Positions 17,207 through 25,017 of a stretch of DNA of 64,000 bases are shown here, one piece after another (within the stretch, counting starts at the first letter, position 1; each line of letters starts with the position of its first letter). A program made the position numbers and the translations under genes. Source of the DNA: ZC4RG25 sp023428365 (GTDB lineage: Bacteria; Pseudomonadota; Alphaproteobacteria; Rhizobiales; Hyphomicrobiaceae). The stretch is taken from contig JBNOAI010000003.1 of the NCBI GenBank assembly GCA_050283925.1, positions 310,001 to 374,000 on the forward strand, read 5' to 3'. The notes below the pieces were generated by a model. That model had not been told where the DNA came from. It saw only the letters and a list, made by a program, of their open reading frames with translations, and searched no databases.

Positions 17207-18454
17207 TTGGGCAGCACTGCAAAAGTTTCCCCGTTCGCGCCGGCCTCGCTGCCGGATGTGCCGGATATCGCCGGCGTGCGCTTTGCCACGGCCGAAGCCG
17301 GGATCCGATATAAGAATCGCACAGACCTTCTGCTGGCCGTGATGTCGCCGGGAACGGTAGCGGCTGGCGTCACCACGCAATCTAAAACCTGCTCAGCGCC
17401 GGTCCTGTGGTGCCGGGAACAACTCAAGCACGGCCGGGCTCAGGCGCTGGTGGTGAATTCCGGGAATGCCAACGCCTTCACCGGACAAAAGGGACACGAT
17501 GCGGTGAAGATCACCGCCGAGGCGGCTGCGAAGGCCGTCGGCTGCCAGCCGGGCGAGGTTTACGCCGCATCAACTGGCGTTATCGGCGAACCGATGGACG
17601 CCACCAAGTTCGCGCATCTGCTGGGCGACCTTGCCAAATCGGCCCGCCCCGGTGGCTGGCACGATGCCGCCAAGGCCATCATGACCACTGATACGTTCCC
17701 AAAGCTCGCCGTGCGGCGCGCCAAGATGGGGGCAGAAGAGGTCACGATCGCGGGCTTCTGCAAGGGCGCGGGAATGATCGCGCCCGATATGGCCACCATG
17801 CTGTGCTTCCTGTTCACGGATGCCAGCATTGCGCAGCCCGTGTTGCAGCGACTTGTCTCGTCTATCTCGGATCAGACGTTCAACTGCATCACCATCGACG
17901 GCGATACTTCGACCAGTGACACCGTGCTGCTGTTCGCAACCGGTGAAGCCGCAAAACGCGGCGCGCCGGAAGTCCGCGACGCCGCCGATCCGGCACTGGC
18001 GGCGTTCGTGGAAGCCCTTCACAGCCTGATGCACGAGTTGGCGCTCAGCGTTGCCAAGGACGGCGAAGGGTTGACGAAGTTCGTCACGGTGGAAGTCCTG
18101 GGCGCGGAGAATGACCGGGCAGCGCGACGCATCGCGTTTTCGATTGCTAACTCCCCAATCATGAAGACCGCGATCGCGGGCGAAGATCCGAACTGGGGCC
18201 GCGTGGTGATGGCTGTCGGCAAGTCTGGCGAGGCTGCCGACCGCGATAAGCTGGCGATCTGGTTCGGCCCGCATCTGGTCGCGCGCGAGGGTGAACGCGC
18301 GCCGGATTACTCCGAGCCTGTCGTCGCGAAATACATGAAGAACGGCGAACTGACGATCCGGGTCGATGTTGGAGTCGGTGCAGGCGAAGCGACCGTATGG
18401 ACATGCGACCTGACGCACGACTACGTGTCGATCAACGCTGATTATCGCAGCTAG
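17207..18454 (+). CDS. argJ: bifunctional ornithine acetyltransferase / N-acetylglutamate synthase
   Basis: A 415-residue enzyme of arginine synthesis that recycles the acetyl group from N-acetylornithine to glutamate. The motif CKGAGMIAPDMATML contains the autocleavage Thr that becomes the N-terminal nucleophile of the beta chain. NSGNANAFTG and IDGDTSTSDT are also typical. The start is TTG at 17207, with GGAGG at 17197-17201 and a 5-base spacer; the frame is open to 17147 but has no other ribosome site. In rhizobia argJ commonly precedes mutT, as here (20 bases later). Whether the second acetyl-CoA-dependent activity is present cannot be decided by eye. Confidence 0.95.
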   Translation: MGSTAKVSPFAPASLPDVPDIAGVRFATAEAGIRYKNRTDLLLAVMSPGTVAAGVTTQSKTCSAPVLWCREQLKHGRAQALVVNSGNANAFTGQKGHDAVKITAEAAAKAVGCQPGEVYAASTGVIGEPMDATKFAHLLGDLAKSARPGGWHDAAKAIMTTDTFPKLAVRRAKMGAEEVTIAGFCKGAGMIAPDMATMLCFLFTDASIAQPVLQRLVSSISDQTFNCITIDGDTSTSDTVLLFATGEAAKRGAPEVRDAADPALAAFVEALHSLMHELALSVAKDGEGLTKFVTVEVLGAENDRAARRIAFSIANSPIMKTAIAGEDPNWGRVVMAVGKSGEAADRDKLAIWFGPHLVAREGERAPDYSEPVVAKYMKNGELTIRVDVGVGAGEATVWTCDLTHDYVSINADYRS

Positions 18455-18473
18455 ACCAGAGCGAGCCGCGCGC

Positions 18474-18881
18474 ATGTCACGCCCTCTGCTTCTCGTTGTG
18501 GCCGCTGCGGTCGTTGACCCTGATCTGCGCGTGCTGATCACTCAGCGACCGCCGGGTAAGCCGATGGCGGGGCTATGGGAATTTCCCGGTGGCAAGGTTC
18601 AAGAGGGCGAAACACCCGAACAGGCACTCATCCGTGAGCTGTTCGAGGAACTCGATATCGACGTCTGCCCGACGTGCCTATCGCCACTCACCTTCGCCAG
18701 TCACAGCTACGAGAAATTTCATCTGCTGATGCCGGTGTTCCAGATCCGCACCTGGGACGGTGTCGTCACCCCGAAGGAAGGCCAGCAGATGAAATGGGTG
18801 CGCACGAACCGGCTCGCTGACTATCCGATGCCACCCGCCGATATCCCGCTGATCCCGATTCTGCGCGATCTGATCGGTTAG
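18474..18881 (+). CDS. mutT: 8-oxo-dGTP diphosphatase MutT
   Basis: A 135-residue Nudix hydrolase. The Nudix box fits exactly: Gly40, Glu46, Arg54-Glu55, Glu58-Glu59 in GKVQEGETPEQALIREL followed by FEEL. The opening LLVVAAAVVDPDLRVLITQR is typical of MutT. It removes oxidised guanine nucleotides from the pool, preventing A-to-C transversions. It follows argJ by 20 bases and is probably in the same transcript. The end converges on the alpha/beta hydrolase gene with 13 bases between. Confidence 0.93.
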   Translation: MSRPLLLVVAAAVVDPDLRVLITQRPPGKPMAGLWEFPGGKVQEGETPEQALIRELFEELDIDVCPTCLSPLTFASHSYEKFHLLMPVFQIRTWDGVVTPKEGQQMKWVRTNRLADYPMPPADIPLIPILRDLIG

Positions 18882-18894
18882 CGCGTATCGCAAG

Positions 18895-19770
18895 TCAGGC
18901 GCAGCCGCGCCTGTTCGCCGATCCGTTCCGCGTAGCTCCATCGGCTGCGTTTGCGATCTCTCCCGATCGCAAACGCGCAATCCACGCGGCAATCGCATCG
19001 GGGCCGCCATATCGCGCGTGATCGTTGTGGCCAGCCCGCTCCAATGCAACGAATGCCTTCGGCTCAGGTGCGGCGGCAAACACGGTTTGCCCCATCTCGA
19101 AAGGCACAACGCCGTCTCGCACCCCATGGATGACCAAGAGCGGTGCCCGGATTCGCCCTATGCACGACAGCTGGTCATAGCGATCCTTCATCAGCGCGCG
19201 CACCGGCAAGTATGGATATCGCGACGCGCCAACATCCGGGATCGACGTGTACGGCGACTCCAGAATAAGGCCACTCACGGGAAGCTCCGTCGCCAATCGC
19301 GTCGCCACACCTGTTCCGAGTGACTCTCCATAAAGAATGACGTCGTCGGGCTGCACACCCAATTCGGTCAGCCTTTGATAAGCCAAACGCGCGTCGGCCA
19401 AATTTGCCGCCTCACTCGGATATCCGGATGAGCCGCTATAGCCGCGGTAGCTCATGATCAGCAGGCCAAAGCCTCGCGTGACAAGCCGTCGGATGCGCTC
19501 AGATCTCAGCGCTAAATTTCCGCCATTGCCGTGGAAGTAGAGCAGTGTCGGCTGGCCAGGTTGCGCCTTGGCGTACCACGACAGCACCTTTTCTCCGTCA
19601 GGCGTGTCGAGCGTCAATTCATCCACGCCGATCAAGCCGACTTCGGCTGGAGCAACACGTTCCGTGGAGGGAAAGTAGGTCAGCTTGCGCTGAGCAAAAT
19701 AAGCAACGATGGCAATCAGCACATAGCCGGCAGCGAGTATCAGAACGATCTTACCGAGCGTTGCAGTCAT
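18895..19770 (-). CDS. membrane-anchored alpha/beta hydrolase
   Basis: A 291-residue protein with an N-terminal membrane segment (about residues 5-24) and then an alpha/beta hydrolase core. The oxyanion-region loop is LYFHGNGGN, the nucleophile elbow is GESLGTG (Ser), and the acid and His are in HGVRDGVVP and ERAGHNDH. This is the BEM46/YfhR-like family (serine aminopeptidase S33-type fold), anchored to the inner membrane with the catalytic domain probably in the periplasm. The substrate is unknown. It is convergent with mutT and downstream of an orphan membrane protein gene on the same strand. Confidence 0.87.
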   Translation of the reverse strand: MTATLGKIVLILAAGYVLIAIVAYFAQRKLTYFPSTERVAPAEVGLIGVDELTLDTPDGEKVLSWYAKAQPGQPTLLYFHGNGGNLALRSERIRRLVTRGFGLLIMSYRGYSGSSGYPSEAANLADARLAYQRLTELGVQPDDVILYGESLGTGVATRLATELPVSGLILESPYTSIPDVGASRYPYLPVRALMKDRYDQLSCIGRIRAPLLVIHGVRDGVVPFEMGQTVFAAAPEPKAFVALERAGHNDHARYGGPDAIAAWIARLRSGEIANAADGATRNGSANRRGCA

Positions 19771-19831
19771 CTCCTGTCAATTCGCTTAGGGACCCGAGGT
19801 TCCTCCCATGTGACCACGGCATCCTGCCCGG

Positions 19832-20500
19832 TCAAGAGGCCCGGTTCGACGTGCTGCGGACAATCTTCAAATGAAGATACGCAGCAAGCCCCAGAAACAG
19901 GTAGCCGTTGAGCTCGGAGAATTCCTCCCAGAACATCTTATCGGCCCAACCATGGACACGTGCATCAAGGTAGGCACCAGCCAGAATAAAAGCGCCGGCG
20001 ATATAGAGCGGCAGCGCGGCCGGCCGCAGCCCCATGCGGATCAGATCGATCCACTGCCTCCAGTGTCTGACGAGATAGATCAGGATTGGCACCGTCATAC
20101 CTACGAGCAGAATTTCCTGCAGGCCGCGTTGAGCAATCCAATTATACCAGTCCGGACCGTTAAATTTTTTGACGTCCAGCTCGCGCACGAACATCGCCGC
20201 AGCGAGTATCATCAGCGCACAGCTTGCAGTCCGCGCCGGACCATCCGACTCGCGCCAAGACATCCAGAAGAAGAGGAAGGAAACGGCGAGAAGCAGACTT
20301 TGGAGGGATTCGACAACACCGTACTCACGAACCAGCGTCGGGCCGTATCCCCCGCGCCAGAGTTGCAAGAGAATGCCATCTATAACGACGATGGCGATAA
20401 GACAGCCGAGCACCAACCATGCGCTGAACGTGACGACGGAAGATATCGCGTCGGGAGGAAGACGCTGGCCGATAGGATCGGGATGATGCACGTCAGTCAT
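19832..20500 (-). CDS. uncharacterised multi-spanning membrane protein
   Basis: A 222-residue protein with about six hydrophobic segments (roughly residues 24-46, 66-82, 89-104, 126-146, 159-177 and 200-213). It contains no motif I recognise. Acidic and aromatic patches lie between helices (FVRELDVKKFNGPDWYNW, KMFWEEFSELNGY). It lies 61 bases upstream of the alpha/beta hydrolase on the same strand and may share its transcript. Function unknown. The frame has normal codon use for the region and is the only plausible coding frame here. Confidence 0.7.
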   Translation of the reverse strand: MTDVHHPDPIGQRLPPDAISSVVTFSAWLVLGCLIAIVVIDGILLQLWRGGYGPTLVREYGVVESLQSLLLAVSFLFFWMSWRESDGPARTASCALMILAAAMFVRELDVKKFNGPDWYNWIAQRGLQEILLVGMTVPILIYLVRHWRQWIDLIRMGLRPAALPLYIAGAFILAGAYLDARVHGWADKMFWEEFSELNGYLFLGLAAYLHLKIVRSTSNRAS

Positions 20501-20596
20501 TCAATGCCACCGAATAACGATCCGACATTTTTCTGTCGTAGATCCGTCATGAAATTTTCACAAGGTGGCAAGGGACGAAATGCAACACTCATCCCC

Positions 20597-20638
20597 AAAA
20601 CGACTCACACGGCTTTGGCATTGCGCCAAAACCGTGTG
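20597..20638 (-). terminator. intrinsic-type terminator downstream of pntB
   Basis: Arms at 20606-20619 and 20625-20638 pair over 14 bases with a single mismatch and a 5-base loop. On the minus strand the hairpin follows the pntB stop by about 55 bases and is followed by AGTCGTTTT. It probably ends the transhydrogenase transcript. Confidence 0.6.
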
Positions 20639-20693
20639 AAAAATCAGTTGGTGTTGATTGAAACGGCTCTGCGATCTCGCCAGGTCGCTGCTG

Positions 20694-22106
20694 TCAGTGA
20701 GCCATTGCCTTGACGATCTCTTCGGTCATCTTCTTGGCATCACCGAACAGCATCATCGTGTTGTCGCGATAGAACAACGTGTTGTCGATGCCGGCGTAGC
20801 CCGATGACATCGACCGCTTGTTGAACATAACCGTGCCCGCCTTCCACACCTCGAGCACAGGCATGCCGTAGATCGGCGAGGTCGGATCTTCCTTGGCAGC
20901 CGGGTTTGTAACGTCGTTGGCGCCGATCACGTAGGCGACATCTGCCTGGCTGAATTCGTTATTGATATCTTCCAGCTCGAAGACCTCGTCGTACGGAACA
21001 TTCGCTTCGGCCAGCAGCACGTTCATGTGGCCCGGCATACGGCCTGCAACCGGATGAATCGCGTACTTCACCTCAACGCCGTTCTTCTTGAGATTGTCGG
21101 CCAGCTCACGCAATGCATGCTGAGCCTGGGCAACCGCCATGCCGTAACCCGGCACGATGATGACCTTCGAGGCGTTCTTCAGCATGAACGCGGCGTCGTC
21201 GGCAGAACCCTGCTTCACAGGCTTCTGCTCACCCGCGCCACCCGCCGGTCCCGCAACTTCGCCGCCGAAGCCGCCGAGAATCACCGAGATGAACGAGCGG
21301 TTCATGCCCTTACACATGATGTAGGACAGGATCGCACCCGACGAGCCGACCAATGCACCCGTGATAATGAGCGCGACGTTACCCAGCGTGAAGCCGATGC
21401 CCGCGGCCGCCCAGCCGGAATAGGAGTTCAGCATCGACACGACGACCGGCATGTCCGCGCCGCCGATCGGGATGATGATCAGCACGCCGAAGACCAGCGC
21501 AACGATAGTAATCATCCAGAACAGCCACGCCGACCCGCCAGATTGCGCGAACGCGATCACCAGAACGACCAGAAGCGCAGCGAGACCGAGATTGATGGCA
21601 TGACGTGCGGGCAGCAGAATTGGCTTGCCCGACATGCGCGCCGACAACTTAGCGAACGCGATGATGCTGCCGGTGAACGTGATCGCACCGATCGCCGTGC
21701 CGAGTGACATCTCGATCAGGCTGGCGAAACCGATATGGCCTGTGGCGTCGGAAATACCGAACGCTTCAGGTGCATAGAGCGCACCGGCGGCCACGAACAC
21801 CGCCGCGAGACCGACCAGCGAGTGGAATGCAGCCACAAGTTCCGGCATCGCTGTCATCGGGATCGAGCGCGCGATATACGCGCCCGCACCGCCGCCAATC
21901 GCGATACCGGCAATGATCAGGAACCAGGTCAGGAACGAGTCCGGCGCTGAGAGCTGGAACAGCGTGGTGACGACCGCAATGGTCATACCCACCATGCCGA
22001 GCATATTGCCCTGACGCGATGTTTGTGGACTCGATAGGCCCCGCAGCGCGAGGATGAACAGAATCCCCGAAACGAGATAGAGGAAAGCGACGAGATTGGC
22101 CGACAT
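20694..22106 (-). CDS. pntB: NAD(P) transhydrogenase, beta subunit
   Basis: A 470-residue subunit with about eight N-terminal membrane helices (GGGAGAYIARSIPMTAMPEL is typical) followed by the NADP-binding domain III. The latter shows IVPGYGMAVAQAQ, the fingerprint of dIII, and NNTLFYRDNTMMLFGDAKK near the end. With the two alpha chains it forms the inner-membrane enzyme that uses the proton gradient to reduce NADP with NADH. It is the last gene of the three-gene operon, 12 bases after pntA2. Confidence 0.96.
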   Translation of the reverse strand: MSANLVAFLYLVSGILFILALRGLSSPQTSRQGNMLGMVGMTIAVVTTLFQLSAPDSFLTWFLIIAGIAIGGGAGAYIARSIPMTAMPELVAAFHSLVGLAAVFVAAGALYAPEAFGISDATGHIGFASLIEMSLGTAIGAITFTGSIIAFAKLSARMSGKPILLPARHAINLGLAALLVVLVIAFAQSGGSAWLFWMITIVALVFGVLIIIPIGGADMPVVVSMLNSYSGWAAAGIGFTLGNVALIITGALVGSSGAILSYIMCKGMNRSFISVILGGFGGEVAGPAGGAGEQKPVKQGSADDAAFMLKNASKVIIVPGYGMAVAQAQHALRELADNLKKNGVEVKYAIHPVAGRMPGHMNVLLAEANVPYDEVFELEDINNEFSQADVAYVIGANDVTNPAAKEDPTSPIYGMPVLEVWKAGTVMFNKRSMSSGYAGIDNTLFYRDNTMMLFGDAKKMTEEIVKAMAH

Positions 22107-22118
22107 CGGGGGTGTCCT

Positions 22119-22529
22119 TTAGCGCTTGCCGTCTTTTTTCTTGTACATCGCGAGCATGCGCTGCGTGACGAGGAAGCCGCCGAAGATGTTCACGGAGGCC
22201 ATGATGAGTGCGAGGAAGCCGAACAGCTTGGCCAGGATCGAGCCAGACACCATCAGGCTCACACCGACCGCCAGCAGGGCGCCGACGATGATCACCGATG
22301 AGATCGCGTTCGTGACCGACATCAGCGGCGTATGCAGCGCCGGCGTCACGCTCCAGACCACGTAGTAGCCGACAAAGATCGCTAGCACGAACACCATGAA
22401 CTGGTAGATGAACGGCGAGACGTCAGCCCCAGCGCCCGCAGCGGCAAACGCCGGGCTGGCGAGCAACGGAATGGCGAGGGCTGTAGCCACGGCCAGCGAA
22501 AGCGAACGTCCAGACGGTTTCTGTGTCAT
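22119..22529 (-). CDS. pntA2: NAD(P) transhydrogenase, alpha-2 (membrane) subunit
   Basis: A 136-residue protein of four hydrophobic stretches, including the segment ending in YYVVWSVTPALHTPLMSVTN, which is highly characteristic of the PntA membrane domain. It corresponds to the C-terminal part of enterobacterial PntA, here encoded separately. The first hydrophobic stretch (about residues 10-30) may be a signal-like helix. It begins 4 bases after the pntA1 stop and ends 12 before pntB, so the three subunits are tightly coupled. Confidence 0.94.
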   Translation of the reverse strand: MTQKPSGRSLSLAVATALAIPLLASPAFAAAGAGADVSPFIYQFMVFVLAIFVGYYVVWSVTPALHTPLMSVTNAISSVIIVGALLAVGVSLMVSGSILAKLFGFLALIMASVNIFGGFLVTQRMLAMYKKKDGKR

Positions 22530-22533
22530 GGTC

Positions 22534-23673
22534 TCACGCGCCCTGTTGCTTCAGGCTCGGGTGCACGATTTGGCCGTCCTTGGCCACCAGCGTGCCCTTG
22601 ATGATCTCATCGTCCCAATTGACGTTGAGCGTCTTCTCTTTCTTGTCGATCATAAGCTCGAGGAACGCGAACAGGTTGCGCGCGTACAAGCTCGACGCAT
22701 TGACCGGCACCTCGCCCGCCAGATTGATCGGACCGACGATACGCACGCCGCCGGCATCGACGATTTCTCCACCTTTGGTCAGCTCGCAATTGCCGCCGCG
22801 CTCGGCCGCCAAGTCGATAATGACCGATCCGGGCTTCATGCTCTCGACCATCGCAGCGGTGATCAGCCGCGGCGCCGGGCGCCCGGGAATAAGGGCTGTC
22901 GTGATCACCACGTCTTGCGTGCGAACGTGGTTGGCGACGAGTTCAGCCTGCTTCTTCTGGTACTCCGCAGACATCGGCTTGGCGTAGCCGGCCTGGGTCT
23001 CAGCCTGCTTGAATTCCTCATCCTCGACGGCGACGAACTTAGCACCGAGCGACAGCACTTGCTCCTTGGTCGCGGGCCGTACGTCGGTCGCCGACACGAT
23101 CGCACCCATACGGCGCGCCGTCGCGATCGCCTGCAGACCAGCAACACCGACACCCATGATGAAGACTTTTGCCGCCGGAACCGTGCCGGCCGCCGTCATC
23201 ATCATCGGCATGGCCTGCTCGAACATCGCCGCTGCGTTAACGACCGCCTTGTAGCCCGCAAGGTTGGCTTGGCTCGACAGCACGTCCATCGACTGGGCGC
23301 GCGAGATGCGCGGCATGAACTCCATCGAGAACAACGTTGTGCCGCTACCCGCCAGAGTATCAAGCCCAGCGCGGTCCGAATAGGGATCCAGCATCGCCGC
23401 CACAATGGCACCCGGCTTGAGTGCCTTGACGTCCTCGATGGTCGGCCGGCGCACCTTCAGCAAAACATCGGCGCCCTGCAGCGCGTCGCTTGCCGATGCG
23501 GCAATGTGGGCGCCTTGGGCCTTATAAAGATCGTCGGCAAAACGCGAGCGCAGACCTGCACCGCTCTCGATCTTTACGTTGCAACCGAGGCCCGTCAGTT
23601 TCTTGACGGTATCCGGCGACACTGCGACGCGCGGCTCGTCCGCTGCTTCAGCCGTAACGGCAAGGGTAACCAT
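22534..23673 (-). CDS. pntA1: NAD(P) transhydrogenase, alpha-1 (NAD-binding) subunit
   Basis: A 379-residue soluble subunit, the NAD(H)-binding domain I. Rossmann features include VFIMGVGVAGLQAIATARRMGA, and the substrate loop is FSMEFMPRISRAQSMD. Homologous to alanine dehydrogenase and to the N-terminal part of fused PntA. It is the first gene of pntA1-pntA2-pntB. The split alpha arrangement is standard in alphaproteobacteria such as Rhodospirillum. The gene just upstream on the same strand encodes aa3 oxidase subunit IV. Confidence 0.95.
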   Translation of the reverse strand: MVTLAVTAEAADEPRVAVSPDTVKKLTGLGCNVKIESGAGLRSRFADDLYKAQGAHIAASASDALQGADVLLKVRRPTIEDVKALKPGAIVAAMLDPYSDRAGLDTLAGSGTTLFSMEFMPRISRAQSMDVLSSQANLAGYKAVVNAAAMFEQAMPMMMTAAGTVPAAKVFIMGVGVAGLQAIATARRMGAIVSATDVRPATKEQVLSLGAKFVAVEDEEFKQAETQAGYAKPMSAEYQKKQAELVANHVRTQDVVITTALIPGRPAPRLITAAMVESMKPGSVIIDLAAERGGNCELTKGGEIVDAGGVRIVGPINLAGEVPVNASSLYARNLFAFLELMIDKKEKTLNVNWDDEIIKGTLVAKDGQIVHPSLKQQGA

Positions 23674-23770
23674 TGACGCTTCCGTCGACTAGGCCGGTGT
23701 CTTTCGAAAAAAGAATGCCGGACGGGGTGAATCCAAGGCCATTCAGCGAAGGCCCGTGATCTTGAGATAA

Positions 23771-23805
23771 GACCGCCCCCGGCCGTGACTTGGCAAAGGG
23801 CGGCC
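23771..23805 (-). terminator. possible weak terminator between the oxidase subunit IV gene and pntA1
   Basis: GGCCGCCC and GGGCGGTC (minus strand) can form an 8-bp stem including one G-U pair, with a loop of about 20 bases. It begins 15 bases after the subunit IV stop and is followed by TTATCTC. The U-tract is poor, so it may only attenuate read-through into pntA1. Confidence 0.35.
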
Positions 23806-23819
23806 ATCAATCGTGAACT

Positions 23820-23963
23820 TCAGAGCAGAAAAATCGCCATCAACACGAGAGTGGCAATAACCAGACCGGCGAGCCACTTCGTTCCGACCAGGAAGCCGTT
23901 ATAGGTCTGGACATGTTCTTTGTAGTCCATGTCCGGGTGACCTTCGGAAACATCAATGCTCAC
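23820..23963 (-). CDS. aa3-type cytochrome c oxidase subunit IV
   Basis: A 47-residue protein from a GTG start at 23963-23961, with GGAGAAAG just upstream. The sequence reads MSIDVSEGHPDMDYKEHVQTY, then NGFLVGTKW and one membrane helix (about residues 31-47). This is the pattern of the tiny alphaproteobacterial subunit IV of aa3 oxidase, a single-helix partner of subunits I-III with unclear function. The ctaC/D/E genes are not in the window, so it is detached from the main oxidase locus. It lies upstream of the transhydrogenase operon on the same strand, 146 bases from pntA1. Confidence 0.85.
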   Translation of the reverse strand: MSIDVSEGHPDMDYKEHVQTYNGFLVGTKWLAGLVIATLVLMAIFLL

Positions 23964-24132
23964 GTGCTTTCTCCACCCAAAGCCAGCTCAAACCTGACAC
24001 GCATTCCGCATAATCACGTCGGCCAGGCGGTTTTGCTGCATTAGCGCACAATGCACCTATCCCACCCAGCGGCCGGCATCAAGTGTGCAAACGCACTATT
24101 GCAGGTTGCAGCCGCAAAGGTTCCCGCCACAA

Positions 24133-24146
24133 GCCTGTGCACAGGC
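24133..24146. repeat. 14-bp perfect palindrome
   Basis: GCCTGTGCACAGGC equals its own reverse complement. It is located 120 bases upstream of the secreted-protein gene, a position that suits an operator. Confidence 0.5.
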
Positions 24147-24193
24147 CGATAAAACACAGATGTCTGCCTAGAATCGAGCGCAATTCAGCGGCA

Positions 24194-24211
24194 CTGGGCA
24201 GCGCTGCCCAG
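24194..24211. repeat. 18-bp perfect palindrome
   Basis: CTGGGCAGCGCTGCCCAG equals its own reverse complement. Its GC-rich arms could form a hairpin in the leader of the secreted-protein gene, or be a protein site. Confidence 0.5.
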
Positions 24212-24266
24212 AGCGGATCTGGTCGGCGAACGCCGTTTGGCACCGAGCTTCGAGGGAGCTTAAGAG

Positions 24267-24896
24267 ATGCGGGATACCAGAGTTTGTTTTTTCGCGGGCT
24301 TTGCCGCAGCCGTAGTTATGGGGGCGATCGCGACCGTCGCTCTCGATGCGAGGCCAGCTCAGGCACTTGAACAGCCGGCTGGTGAGAAGGACGCGCTCAA
24401 GGCATGTGAGAAGCGGCTATGCGACATTGTCGTCAACAAGCAGGCCGCCGGGGACGACCTAAGCTGCCCGATCTCGAAGACGTGGCTGGCAGAGAAAATC
24501 AAGGATGGCGTATCCAAGCGGCGTTTGAGCTGGGCCTTTGGCGACGCTCGCTGCACCGTCGAACTGGCGGCCAAGCGCGACAGCATCATCGGGGCCATCA
24601 CCAAACCCGAGCACTCCCTGGAACTCGACACGCATCAGGTGAAATGCGAGGTCGAGCGTGAGTCCGAAGTCACGGCCATCAACATTTCGCTGGCGCCAAA
24701 GATCGCGTTCAAGAACGGCAAGGCGGAGAAAGCTTGGCTTAACCTCAAGTCTATCGAGGGTCCTGCCGTTGTCAGGGGCGCAATCTGGACTGCCGCACAG
24801 CTCGAAGACACCTTTGGGGTCTTCCACGGCGATATGATCGAGGAAATCAACGAGTTCGTTGCCGAGAAGTGCCCGAAGGCACTCGCTGAGAAGTAA
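24267..24896 (+). CDS. uncharacterised exported protein
   Basis: A 209-residue protein with a Sec-type signal peptide: basic MRDTR, a hydrophobic core (about residues 7-27) and a probable cleavage after PAQA (near residue 34). The mature part has six Cys residues (KACEKRLC, LSCPIS, ARCTVE, VKCEVE, EKCPKA), which suggests periplasmic disulfides. No domain is recognised. The start ATG at 24267 has GAGGGAGCTTAAGAG just upstream. It appears monocistronic, with the transglycosylase gene 121 bases on. Function unknown. Confidence 0.75.
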   Translation: MRDTRVCFFAGFAAAVVMGAIATVALDARPAQALEQPAGEKDALKACEKRLCDIVVNKQAAGDDLSCPISKTWLAEKIKDGVSKRRLSWAFGDARCTVELAAKRDSIIGAITKPEHSLELDTHQVKCEVERESEVTAINISLAPKIAFKNGKAEKAWLNLKSIEGPAVVRGAIWTAAQLEDTFGVFHGDMIEEINEFVAEKCPKALAEK

Positions 24897-25017
24897 GCTC
24901 TACAACGTCCATTAGAACACCCAGCGGCGCGCGCGCGTGCCGCTGGCTCAATCTCTTGACCGGTCGGCATTGCTGGTCTCATGAGTATGGGCTCACAACC
25001 CATTGAAAGGCCGTCAA

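Larger units (their letters stand above)
23964..24266. other. intergenic region with two perfect palindromes
   Basis: This 303-base divergent spacer separates the oxidase subunit IV gene and a secreted-protein gene. I see no open frame with a ribosome site in it. It holds two perfect inverted repeats, GCCTGTGCACAGGC at 24133-24146 and CTGGGCAGCGCTGCCCAG at 24194-24211, the second 55 bases before the secreted-protein start. They may be regulator sites or short RNA hairpins. Confidence 0.5.

Noticed and set aside
22408..23676. A 422-codon open plus-strand frame across pntA1 and pntA2
   Set aside because: It is the complement of two well-conserved transhydrogenase genes and has the low-complexity Arg/His/Asp composition of a shadow frame.
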